Shown piece by piece: positions 1 through 6,881 of a DNA stretch of 64,000 bases. The stretch comes from Arthrobacter sp. FB24. Lineage in GTDB: Bacteria; Actinomycetota; Actinomycetes; Actinomycetales; Micrococcaceae. Within the stretch, counting starts at the first letter, position 1. Each line of letters opens with the position of its first letter. The position numbers and the translations under genes were made by a program. The stretch covers positions 682,001 through 746,000 of the forward strand of contig NC_008541.1 of assembly GCF_000196235.1 (NCBI RefSeq). Direction: 5' to 3'. Below the pieces are notes generated by a model, which was not told where the DNA came from, made no database searches, and was given only the letters and a program-made list of their open reading frames with translations.

Positions 1-390
1 TGCCACGGACCGGCCGGCCTGCTGAACGTGGAACTGGCGAACGGGTTCCGCCTCGTCGAGGGCCGCAAGGTGGCCGCCTTCACCAACGACGAGGAGGTTG
101 CCGCGGGAAAGGACAAGGTCATCCCGTTCTTCTTGGCAGACCGTCTTGAGGAACAGGGCGCCACCCACGTCTCCGCGGATGTCTTTGAGGAGAAGGTCGT
201 GGTTGACGAGCGACTGGTGACCGGCCAGAACCCGGCCTCGGCCGCCGGCGTGGCCAAGGAAATGGAGAAGCTCTTCGCAGAGGTCATCCACCAGGAAAAA
301 GCCGAGGAACAGCACGAGACGGAGGCTTTGCGCGCCGAGAAGGACGCCGAGAAGAACGCCAAGAAGGCTGCGGCAGAGGCAGAGCACTAA
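1..390 (+). CDS. DJ-1/PfpI family protein (type 1 glutamine amidotransferase-like), 3' part
   Basis: The reading frame is open from the first base of the window, so the gene starts upstream. The visible 129 residues begin with CHGPAGLL, the nucleophile-elbow sequence of the DJ-1/PfpI/Hsp31 superfamily, in which the Cys is the catalytic or redox-sensing residue. The following region (NGFRLVEGRKVAAFTNDEE, then PFFLADRLEEQGA) matches the C-terminal half of Hsp31-like chaperone/glyoxalase members. The last 35 residues are a Glu/Lys/Ala-rich charged tail (EKDAEKNAKKAAAEAEH) that looks like an added helix. The family includes glyoxalases, proteases and chaperones, so the reaction cannot be fixed. 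A GTG at base 28 is internal and is not the start. Confidence 0.85.
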   Translation, partial: CHGPAGLLNVELANGFRLVEGRKVAAFTNDEEVAAGKDKVIPFFLADRLEEQGATHVSADVFEEKVVVDERLVTGQNPASAAGVAKEMEKLFAEVIHQEKAEEQHETEALRAEKDAEKNAKKAAAEAEH

Positions 391-421
391 CACCTGCAGC
401 CCCTGACCTGAGAGAGGGCAA

Positions 422-970
422 GTGCCTACGAGCTTCGCCGTCGCCCAGCCCGCGCATCCCCTCGATTACTGGCTCTCGCCTGAACTGGCCCGGATTAGCC
501 CGCCGGCTGCGCCTTCCCGGTTGCGGCAATTAGCCGACGCCCAAGGAGCCCTGGCCGCGGCATGGAGCAGCGCGATCGGCGGCGGATCCGTCCTGATCCT
601 GGGTGGCGGGTTCATCACCGTCATGTCCGGGAACCCTGTGTGGGTCATGTTTCTCGGTTTGACGGGTGCTGCCCTGACGGTGCTGGGCCGGTTTTCCTGG
701 AAGCGGGTACGTGCTTCACTGCCTGATACAAACAGACTCCTCATCACGCGGGGCCCTGGCTCGGCCCGCGGCGGCGTGGTGATGGTGTCCTTGCTGGCCG
801 CCGTCCTGGGCGGGATCCTGGCCGCGGCATTGCCTGCCGGCGCCGTCAGGGGCACCGCTACGATCGTCGCCGTGGTCGGCGCTTATGTGCTCACCGTGGC
901 TCTTCTGGCGGTCTGCATCCTGGCCACCTGGCGCGACCCTTACGGCACCGCGGGTTACGGCCCCCTGTAG
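422..970 (+). CDS. hypothetical membrane protein, four predicted helices
   Basis: This 182-residue protein starts at GTG behind a purine-rich GAGAGAGGGCAA stretch, 31 bp after the preceding gene. Hydrophobic segments lie near residues 51-68, 72-89, 117-139 and 144-169, with an Arg-rich loop (FSWKRVRASLPDTNR) between the second and third. I recognise no family or catalytic motif. It could be cotranscribed with the DJ-1-like gene, but nothing ties the functions together. Confidence 0.65.
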   Translation: MPTSFAVAQPAHPLDYWLSPELARISPPAAPSRLRQLADAQGALAAAWSSAIGGGSVLILGGGFITVMSGNPVWVMFLGLTGAALTVLGRFSWKRVRASLPDTNRLLITRGPGSARGGVVMVSLLAAVLGGILAAALPAGAVRGTATIVAVVGAYVLTVALLAVCILATWRDPYGTAGYGPL

Positions 971-1012
971 AAGTAAATGACCGTCCTGCTGCGTATGGGG
1001 ACTGCAGCGGAG

Positions 1013-1618
1013 TTAGCTGACGCGGCGATAGCGGATGTGGGTTGCCAGCGGTGAGTGAAGCACCTCGGCGGGTTCGAAGCCGAAGGATTCAACGCCGTCG
1101 AAGATGCGCTCACCCGAACCGAGTAGGACCGGCGCGATATCGAGGGTGAGCTCATCGATCACGCCGGCGATCAGTGCCTGCCGGACGGTCGAGGCCCCAC
1201 CGGCGATGTCCACGCCTTGGTCCCCGGCGGCTCGGCAGGCTGCGGAGTAGGCCGCGTCGAAGCCCTCGGTAACGAAGTGGAAGGTCGTCCCGCCGTCCAT
1301 TTGGATCGGGTCATGTGCATGATGGGTCAGCACGAACACCGGCGCGTGGTAGGGCGGTTCGGCCCCCCACCACCCGGTCCATTCCTCATCCCAGTCCCCG
1401 CGGATCGGGCCGAACATGTTCCGACCCATCACATACGCGCCCCGCGGGCGCATGAGCCACTCGCTCGCCACCTTGTCGGCATCGTTGGCTCGCGGGTCGC
1501 CGATGTGCCAGCGGTGCAGCTCCAGCCCCCGCTTGCCCAGCGGGTCCTCGCGGCTCTGGTCCGGCCCGGCGACGAAGCCGTCCAGCGAGATCGACATGTG
1601 GCAGGTGGTGTCCGGCAC
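1013..1618 (-). CDS. dihydrofolate reductase-like protein (RibD C-terminal domain family)
   Basis: A 201-residue single-domain reductase of the DHFR/RibD-C fold. The N-terminal strand (HMSISLDGFVAGPD), the nucleotide-binding segment YVMGRNMFGP and the C-terminal GVDIAGGASTVRQALIAG plus ELTLDIAPVLLGSGERIF are the conserved blocks. Family members are NADPH-dependent reductases; most free-standing ones have no assigned substrate. The open frame extends further upstream, but a GTG at 1618 preceded by AGGAGG and a 6-nt spacer gives the natural start and puts the first family strand near the N-terminus. It is the first gene of a patch of accessory-looking genes that ends at tRNA-Ser(CGA). Confidence 0.85.
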   Translation of the reverse strand: MPDTTCHMSISLDGFVAGPDQSREDPLGKRGLELHRWHIGDPRANDADKVASEWLMRPRGAYVMGRNMFGPIRGDWDEEWTGWWGAEPPYHAPVFVLTHHAHDPIQMDGGTTFHFVTEGFDAAYSAACRAAGDQGVDIAGGASTVRQALIAGVIDELTLDIAPVLLGSGERIFDGVESFGFEPAEVLHSPLATHIRYRRVS

Positions 1619-1821
1619 AGCGAACCTCCTGAGTGAATGCGACCTGCATGCGGTCGCGTGTGGGTTCTGGGGATCGTAGCACGTGCCGGCGTCAGTGGCC
1701 TGGTGGGCTGTGGCTATGACTTGCGTTCGCTGCCTCAGCGGGTAGGCTCGCGGCACGTCACGAGGTTGGGATGTGTCTGTCTCAGGACAACCAGCCCGGT
1801 CCCGCAGCGAAGGAGAAGTCA

Positions 1822-2040
1822 ATGAGCAGCCGACCCGCGGTACCGGGGCTTATTGCTGGAGTGTTCTTCCTGCTTTGGGCGGCAATCTTTCTGACGTGGG
1901 CGCCGGTGGGCACTCTGCGCCTGGTCACTGGCATCATCTTCGTGCCGATCGGCTTGGCTCTGATCCTGAAGTACTTCATCTACCGCCGACCCTCAAAACG
2001 CGAGCGCTCCATATCCATAGCCTCGGCCGATGACCACTAG
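1822..2040 (+). CDS. small two-helix membrane protein
   Basis: 72 residues with two hydrophobic helices (about 9-28 and 32-49) and a basic, Ser-rich tail (RRPSKRERSIS). The frame runs back to 1771, but the ATG at 1822 has an AAGGAG ribosome-binding site 7 nt upstream and the preceding residues are hydrophilic and unremarkable. No family recognised. Its 3' end overlaps the start of another tiny membrane ORF, suggesting translational coupling. Confidence 0.6.
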   Translation: MSSRPAVPGLIAGVFFLLWAAIFLTWAPVGTLRLVTGIIFVPIGLALILKYFIYRRPSKRERSISIASADDH

Positions 2041-2161
2041 GACCCGAGCGCTCCGCAACTTGGCCGGCTACGCTGCCGGTTTCGTGCCGTCCGTGCTGAT
2101 CGGCGTCATCGCAATGCTGGCCGTCGTTTCGCGGGCACGATGCTCAGCTCAACTCGGGTAG
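2030..2161 (+). CDS. possible 43-residue single-helix membrane peptide
   Basis: ATG at 2030 lies inside the end of the preceding gene in another frame (overlap of 11 bp). It encodes MTTRTRALRNLAGYAAG followed by a hydrophobic helix of about 16 residues (FVPSVLIGVIAMLAVV) and a short basic end. A basic N-terminus followed by one helix is what a small inner-membrane peptide looks like, and start/stop overlap is common in coupled genes. There is no homology evidence. Confidence 0.35.
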   Translation: MTTRTRALRNLAGYAAGFVPSVLIGVIAMLAVVSRARCSAQLG

Positions 2162-2274
2162 CGTCTCGTAGATGAACGGTGACAGAAAGCCCACGCCAGA
2201 GCCGAATAGCCGGTCCCACAAGTCCGGGACACGCGAACGCGGAGGCCCTTAGTTGGGCCTGTAGGCTCTGGTTC

Positions 2275-3060
2275 GTGATTGCTCAGATCGTAGGAGAAGG
2301 CCAACCGCTCGTCGTCATCCACGGATTCGGCGTCGATCATCGGATCATGCTGCCGTTGGAGGACGCGCTTGATGAGTCCGGATGGCAGCGCATCTATATC
2401 GACCTGCCGTGGGCCGCGGGGAATGCTGACGTCGATGTCAGCAGCGCGGAGCAGGTCGCGCAGGGGGCCCTGGACGACATCCACGAGTATCTTGGAGACC
2501 GGTCCTTCGCGGTGATCGGCAACTCGTTCGGAGGCATGATTGCCCGGTACGTCGCGCATGAGCTTCGAGATCGAGTCCTTGGGCTGGCTACTCTTGCGGG
2601 CGTATTCGAGCCGACCCATGAGGCGCGTATTCTTCCCCGCCGGCAGGTTGTCCGGGAGGACCCCTCCGTCCTGGCTTTGGCCGGACAGGTGAGGAATGAC
2701 TACGAAGAGCTGACCGTCGTTCAGAGCGAGGCGACGCTGGAGGCATTCACACGGTACGCACTTCCCGGTCTTCGCTCAGTGAACCAAACGATCCTGGATC
2801 GGGTGGCAGCGGAGTACGCGCTCTCTGTAGAACCGGAGATCGCGCACCCTGCTCCCTTCGAGGCTCCCTCATTGCACCTTTTCGGGCGCCAGGACCATGT
2901 CACTGGTTACGAAGACGGCTGGAAACTCCGCGACCACTACGTCCGGGGCACGTACGCGGTGCTCGACGCGGCTGGCCATAACGCTCATCTCGAACGTCCG
3001 GACCTTACTGCCGCGCTAGTGAAAGATTGGCTCGCACGGACCAGCGCGTCTGCCATGTGA
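2275..3060 (+). CDS. alpha/beta hydrolase
   Basis: 261 residues with the complete catalytic triad of the alpha/beta hydrolase fold: nucleophile Ser84 in GNSFGG, acid Asp207 in GRQDHV and base His235 in AGHNAHLERP. The HGFG oxyanion-hole sequence is near residue 16. Substrate is not predictable; relatives include esterases, C-C hydrolases and haloalkane dehalogenase-like enzymes. The frame is open to 2179, but GTG 2275 places the first beta-strand (IAQIVGEGQPLVVIHGFG) directly at the N-terminus as in relatives. No strong ribosome-binding site is visible, so the start is uncertain. Confidence 0.8.
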   Translation: MIAQIVGEGQPLVVIHGFGVDHRIMLPLEDALDESGWQRIYIDLPWAAGNADVDVSSAEQVAQGALDDIHEYLGDRSFAVIGNSFGGMIARYVAHELRDRVLGLATLAGVFEPTHEARILPRRQVVREDPSVLALAGQVRNDYEELTVVQSEATLEAFTRYALPGLRSVNQTILDRVAAEYALSVEPEIAHPAPFEAPSLHLFGRQDHVTGYEDGWKLRDHYVRGTYAVLDAAGHNAHLERPDLTAALVKDWLARTSASAM

Positions 3061-3098
3061 GTGGACCTTTCTAGGACACTCCAACAGGCTAGATGCGG

Positions 3099-3650
3099 TC
3101 AGGGTCGCGTTGTCGCGTAGAGCAGCATGTCGCGCCGGGTGTCACCAATCTCCTGGTGGCTGCGGAGCAGGCCCTCCCGCTGGAAACCGGACGCCTAGGC
3201 AACGCGACGTGAGTTGCTGTTCCACGGCTCGATGTACAGCTCAATCCGGTGCAGAGCCGGGATGGTCCAAGCGAACGCGGTCAGTGCCTTCAACGCGCTG
3301 CTCGCGATCCCTCGGCCCCGGTGCGCGGGGGCAACCGAGTAGCCGATCGTCGCGCGGCCGGCGGATATGTTCTGAAGCCACAGGCCGATGGCACCAACGG
3401 CGTTGTCGGACTCGGCATCGGCTATTGCGAAGGACAGCCCTTTTCCTTCGGCTAACCGTCCGCGCTGTCGGTGGATCCACTCCAGAGCCTGCTGTGCCGT
3501 GGGTAGTGCGGGAAGGCTGCCGATGAGAGGGATGTAAGGATCGTCCCCCAGCTCCAAGGCGAGATGTACGTCGTCGTCGGTGAACTCGCGCAAGATGACC
3601 GAACCGTAGGTCGGGGGCGTAGTCGGCCAGGACGGTAGGTGCTCAGTCAT
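3099..3650 (-). pseudogene. GNAT family N-acetyltransferase interrupted by one in-frame TAG
   Basis: Codons 1-151 encode the body of a RimJ/RimL-type acetyltransferase, including the acetyl-CoA binding turn APAHRGRGIASSALKAL and the late motif ELYIEPWNSNSRRVA. A TAG at 3195-3197 then interrupts it. The same frame continues with ASGFQREGLLRSHQEIG and ends normally at TGA 3099-3101, giving a 183-residue protein of usual length. In relatives this position (N-S-x-x-V-A-E-x-x-G-F) is Glu, so GAG to TAG, a single substitution, explains the break. The stop removes the last beta-strands, which are part of the fold. A sequencing error would give the same picture. Confidence 0.85.
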
Positions 3651-3792
3651 ACACTGATTATCTCCATGGGCATCGTCCAGGGCCGTCTAGGAGACACTCG
3701 ATGCCGGACAGGCTGGGTTTGTCACCGCCGGCCCGTTTTGGGTGGAGGACCGGCGGCCGGGCATTTATCCGTAGCTTCCTTAGACTCGAAGC

Positions 3793-4386
3793 ATGGTCAG
3801 CGTTGTCAGTGATGCGTATTCGAGCAGGGCGGCGGAATACGTCGAACGCTTCGCTTCAATGGGTGCTGTCCACCCTTCGGATCGTCAGCTGGTGGCGACT
3901 TGGGCGGATGGTATCGAGGGTGCGGTGCTCGACGCTGGCTGCGGTCCGGGCCACTGGACGAACTTTCTCACTGAAGCCGGGCTTCCTGCCCTCGGAGTGG
4001 ATCTGGTTCCCGAGTTCATTGAGCACGCCCGCGTTGCCTATCCTGGCATTCCGTTCCGGATAGGCAGTCTCGATGCTCTCGATCTCAGCACCGGAACAGT
4101 TGGTGGGGTGCTCGCGTGGTACTCACTGATCCACCATGAGCCAGAGACTATCCGCACTCCTCTCCTGGAGTTCAGGCGAGTACTCAGCCCTGGTGGTGCC
4201 CTGCTGATCGGCTTCTTCGAGGGTCACGTCGTCGAGAAGTTTGAGCATGCGGTCGCCGCGGCTTACGAATGGCCGGTAAGTGATCTCTGCGACGAGTTGA
4301 TAGCCGTGGGCTTCGATGTGGTCGAGACACACGCACGGGCAACCACCGGGCAGCGATCCCACGGGGCGATTCTCGCGGTTTGCTGA
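3793..4386 (+). CDS. class I SAM-dependent methyltransferase
   Basis: 197 residues with the Rossmann methyltransferase core: motif I VLDAGCGPGHW (near residues 44-54), the acidic end of beta-2 (ALGVDLVPEF), motif around GSLDALDLS and the post-motif segment LLEFRRVLSPGGALLIGF. The methyl acceptor is unknown. TAGACT at 3781-3786 lies exactly 6 nt before the ATG, as in leaderless actinobacterial transcripts. It is divergent from the broken acetyltransferase gene. Confidence 0.85.
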   Translation: MVSVVSDAYSSRAAEYVERFASMGAVHPSDRQLVATWADGIEGAVLDAGCGPGHWTNFLTEAGLPALGVDLVPEFIEHARVAYPGIPFRIGSLDALDLSTGTVGGVLAWYSLIHHEPETIRTPLLEFRRVLSPGGALLIGFFEGHVVEKFEHAVAAAYEWPVSDLCDELIAVGFDVVETHARATTGQRSHGAILAVC

Positions 4387-4480
4387 GGTGCTCGGTAAGG
4401 GATCCCTCAGAACGCCCGCTCCCTCGGTGTTCGCTCGGAATTTGTGAGCGAGATAGACGCCGGTCCGGCATGATGGAGCC

Positions 4481-4900
4481 ATGCTCGTGGAGAAGATTCA
4501 GCGCTGGGGTGATGCAACCTTTGGCGCCCCAGCATCTGCCGACGCTATCCAGGCGTGCGAAGCCCAACTCGGGCACAGACTCCCTGATTACCTTCGGCAA
4601 CTCCTTGCTGAGACGAATGGCATCGAGGGTGAGTACGGACTTGGCCTGCTTTGGAGCACGCAGCGGATCGCCAGCGATAACGCCTACTTCCGGAACGACG
4701 CTGACGTCAGCGACTCCTTCATGCCGTTCACCGGACTCGTCTTTTTTGCTGACGCCGGCAACGGTGACCAGTTTGCCGTTACTCTCAGCGGAAACCACGA
4801 CGTCTACGCCTGGAACCACGAGGACGATAGCCGGGCATTGGTTGCGCCGACTGTGATGCGCTATCTCGAGGAATGGATGACCGGGAGACTCAAAATCTGA
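4481..4900 (+). CDS. SMI1/KNR4 (SUKH) family protein
   Basis: 139 residues with the SUKH signature: the helical start ending in LGHRLPDYLRQLLAETNG, the GLGLLWS strand, and the FFADAGNGDQFAV block, followed by VYAWNHEDD. In bacteria SUKH proteins are best known as immunity proteins of polymorphic toxin systems, but many stand alone. No toxin gene, Rhs element or secretion gene is visible nearby, so the partner is unknown. The start ATG follows GGAG closely. Confidence 0.85.
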   Translation: MLVEKIQRWGDATFGAPASADAIQACEAQLGHRLPDYLRQLLAETNGIEGEYGLGLLWSTQRIASDNAYFRNDADVSDSFMPFTGLVFFADAGNGDQFAVTLSGNHDVYAWNHEDDSRALVAPTVMRYLEEWMTGRLKI

Positions 4901-5057
4901 TTGGCCCGATCGCGATCGTGCTGGAACCTATTATCCAGGCATGGAAGACGGGAAGATTGCAGACGTCGAACGCCTTCGAGCCCTCTACGTAGTGCATGTC
5001 GGCCCGTGCGATGTCGAGGGCGATGACCTCAATCGGGTCGAGATCCGTTGCAGTCAT
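4890..5057 (-). CDS. short hypothetical ORF, possibly a gene remnant
   Basis: 55 codons starting at ATG 5057, which has AAAGGA about 7 nt upstream. The first 35 residues (MTATDLDPIEVIALDIARAD onward) look like ordinary coding sequence with G/C-rich third positions; the end (IIGSSTIAIGPIRF) does not, and it runs 11 bp into the SUKH gene. The same frame is open upstream to a TAG near 5136 without a better start. This fits a truncated gene remnant at the edge of an insertion next to tRNA-Ser, but it may be chance. A plus-strand ORF at 4941-5135 is an equally short alternative. Confidence 0.3.
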   Translation of the reverse strand: MTATDLDPIEVIALDIARADMHYVEGSKAFDVCNLPVFHAWIIGSSTIAIGPIRF

Positions 5058-5195
5058 GCGCCTATCCTTTCGCAAGGCCAGGGACTCGGCCGCCTTGGTG
5101 AGCGAGTTGGTCGCCGACTTCCCGTTGCTCGCTAGGCGTAGGCCTTCGGGAGAATTTTGTTACTGCTGCGTTACCCCTGGCCTGTCCTAGACAAA

Positions 5196-5243
5196 GCAAA
5201 AGGCCCTGCTTCCCTTTGTTTACAAGGGAACCAGGGCCTTTCT
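5196..5243 (-). terminator. intrinsic terminator of tRNA-Ser(CGA)
   Basis: Read on the minus strand, AAGGCCCTGGTTCCC pairs with GGGAAGCAGGGCCTT around a TTGTAAACAAA loop and is followed by TTTTGCTTTG. It starts about 8 nt after the tRNA 3' end. Confidence 0.85.
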
Positions 5244-5249
5244 CATTCG

Positions 5250-5336
5250 CGGTGACGGTGGGATTTGAACCCACGTTGGCTTTGACACCAAACAACATTT
5301 CGAGTGTTGCACCTTCGGCCGCTCGGACACGTCACC
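5250..5336 (-). tRNA. tRNA-Ser (anticodon CGA)
   Basis: 87 nt on the minus strand. The acceptor GGTGACG pairs with CGTCACC, with discriminator G. The anticodon arm is CAACA-CTCGAAA-TGTTG, giving anticodon CGA. The long variable arm is typical of serine tRNAs and the T arm contains GGTTCAAATCC. CCA is not encoded. Its 3' end faces the accessory-looking genes at lower coordinates. Confidence 0.97.
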
Positions 5337-5441
5337 AACCTGAATAGGTTACCGGAGCATGGCTCGCTTCCCCAAAACGAGGGCGCGCCGGAGGCGGAAG
5401 TCTTCCCCGCGCCCGGTACGGGGACTAGATTCGTAAGCAAG

Positions 5442-6470
5442 ATGATCAATTCCCAGCAGCAATCTGAACACCGTCCCCAAGCCCGGGCCTATTGGACTGT
5501 CGGCCACGAAAAAGGCGAGCTCCGCACGGAAGAGCTGCCCGCGCCGGGCCCGGGTGAGGCGCTGGTCCGCGCCCTGTATTCGGGAATCAGCAAAGGCACC
5601 GAAACCGTGGTCCACTGCGGCAAAGTACCGCCACGGGTTGCCGAACAAATGCGGGCGCCCCTGCAGGAGGGGTCCTTCCCGTCGCCGGTGAAGTTCGGTT
5701 ACCTCTCCGTGGGAATCGTGGAGGACGGCCCGGAGGGCTGGGTGGGCCGTACCGTGTTCTGCCTGCACCCGCACCAGGACCGCTACATTGTTCCGGTCGA
5801 GTCCCTGACCGTGGTCCCGGAGAACGTCCCGGCCCGGCGGGCGGTTCTCACCGGAACCGTCGAAACGGCCGTCAACGCCCTGTGGGAAGCCGGCCCACGG
5901 CTCGGTGACCGCGTCGCCGTCGTCGGCGCGGGCCTGGTGGGCGGCATGGTGGCCACCCTCCTTCGCACCTTCCCGCTGCAACGGCTCCAGCTGGTGGATG
6001 TCGATCCGGCGAAGCGGGCGTTCGCCGATGCCCTCGGCGTCGAATTCGCCAACCCCAACGACGCACTGGCCGACTGCGACATCGTTATCCACTGTTCAGC
6101 TTCCCAGGAAGGGCTCGAACGCAGCCTCCAGCTGGTGGGCGACGAAGGGGACGTCATTGAAATGTCCTGGTACGCCGACCGCAAGGTCACCATCCCGCTG
6201 GGGGAGGACTTCCACGCCCGCCGGCTCTCCATCCGCGCAAGCCAGGTGGGAGTGGTGGCACGCGCCCGCCGCCACCGCCGGACCAACGCCGACCGGCTGG
6301 CGCTCGCCGTGTCCCTGCTCAGCGATCCCGTCTACGACACGTTCCTCACCGGCGCATCGTCGTTTGCGGAACTTCCCGCCGTCGTGCACGAGCTGGCCGA
6401 GGGCCGCCTGGACGCCCTCTGCCACGTCATCGAATACCCTTCCGAACACCCCGCCGAAGACAAGAGGTAG
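5442..6470 (+). CDS. MDR-family (zinc alcohol dehydrogenase-like) dehydrogenase in a pterin-synthase operon
   Basis: 342 residues. The N-terminal catalytic domain carries LYSGISKGTE, resembling the BchC-like branch of medium-chain dehydrogenases. The C-terminal Rossmann domain has VAVVGAGLVGGMVATLLR and LQLVDVDPAKRAFA. The GHE segment that supplies a zinc ligand in classical alcohol dehydrogenases reads FGYLSVGIVEDG here, so the usual zinc site is incomplete. The frame opens at 5304, but that would overlap tRNA-Ser; ATG 5442 starts beyond it. It is first of three genes (gap of 3 bp, then 9 bp) with a pterin-synthase homologue and a glycosyltransferase, so it probably oxidises or reduces an intermediate of that pathway. 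The substrate is unknown. Confidence 0.8.
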   Translation: MINSQQQSEHRPQARAYWTVGHEKGELRTEELPAPGPGEALVRALYSGISKGTETVVHCGKVPPRVAEQMRAPLQEGSFPSPVKFGYLSVGIVEDGPEGWVGRTVFCLHPHQDRYIVPVESLTVVPENVPARRAVLTGTVETAVNALWEAGPRLGDRVAVVGAGLVGGMVATLLRTFPLQRLQLVDVDPAKRAFADALGVEFANPNDALADCDIVIHCSASQEGLERSLQLVGDEGDVIEMSWYADRKVTIPLGEDFHARRLSIRASQVGVVARARRHRRTNADRLALAVSLLSDPVYDTFLTGASSFAELPAVVHELAEGRLDALCHVIEYPSEHPAEDKR

Positions 6471-6473
6471 CCC

Positions 6474-6872
6474 TTGTTCAGCCTGACCGTCCGCCGCCAT
6501 TTCATGATTGCGCACAGCCTTCCCCGGGAAGCCTTCGGGCCGGCCCAAGGCCTTCACGGGGCCACCTTCGTGGCGGAAGTGACCTTCCGCCGTCGAGCCT
6601 TGAACGACGACGCCATCGTCCTGGACATCGGCGCCGCCGGCGGGCTCATTGAAGAAGTGCTGGCGGGCCTGAACTACAAGAACCTGGACGAGCACCCCGA
6701 TTTTGCCGGGAAGCTGAGCACCACCGAGGCCCTGGCGCAGTACATCGCCGAGGCTGTCGCAGCCAAGGTCAGGGGCAGTTTAGACGGGCGGGAACTTGCC
6801 GGACTGGCTGTCACCCTTCGTGAGAACCCGGACGCCTGGGCGTCGTTCTCACTCGACTTCGACGCCGCGTAG
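6474..6872 (+). CDS. 6-pyruvoyl/6-carboxy-tetrahydropterin synthase homologue with altered active site
   Basis: 132 residues of the T-fold PTPS/QueD family. The start is TTG, with AGAGGT upstream, 3 bp after the dehydrogenase stop. Aligned by eye with E. coli QueD, zinc ligands His14 and His28 remain, but the HGH motif reads HGA (Ala30), the catalytic Cys is Ala24, and the Asp-His pair of LDHHYLN is Asn67-Tyr68 (LNYKNLDE). The Glu of the last motif (TLRENP, Glu117) and the Asp of VLDIG are kept. As I recall, streptomycete homologues share HGA and LNYRNLD, so this looks like a distinct subfamily rather than decay. The canonical reaction is unlikely; it may act on another pterin-like substrate. 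Confidence 0.85.
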   Translation: MFSLTVRRHFMIAHSLPREAFGPAQGLHGATFVAEVTFRRRALNDDAIVLDIGAAGGLIEEVLAGLNYKNLDEHPDFAGKLSTTEALAQYIAEAVAAKVRGSLDGRELAGLAVTLRENPDAWASFSLDFDAA

Positions 6873-6881
6873 CGCAGACCC

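Noticed and set aside
970..1012. Left attachment site of an island at tRNA-Ser(CGA)
   Set aside because: No copy of the tRNA 3' end could be found here by eye.
4941..5135. 64-codon plus-strand ORF next to the SUKH gene
   Set aside because: TATTAT lies 6 nt before its ATG, but the translation matches nothing and it opposes another short ORF; neither is supported enough to prefer.
5304..5441. Upstream extension of the dehydrogenase gene
   Set aside because: It would overlap the 5' half of tRNA-Ser(CGA) and adds residues foreign to the family.
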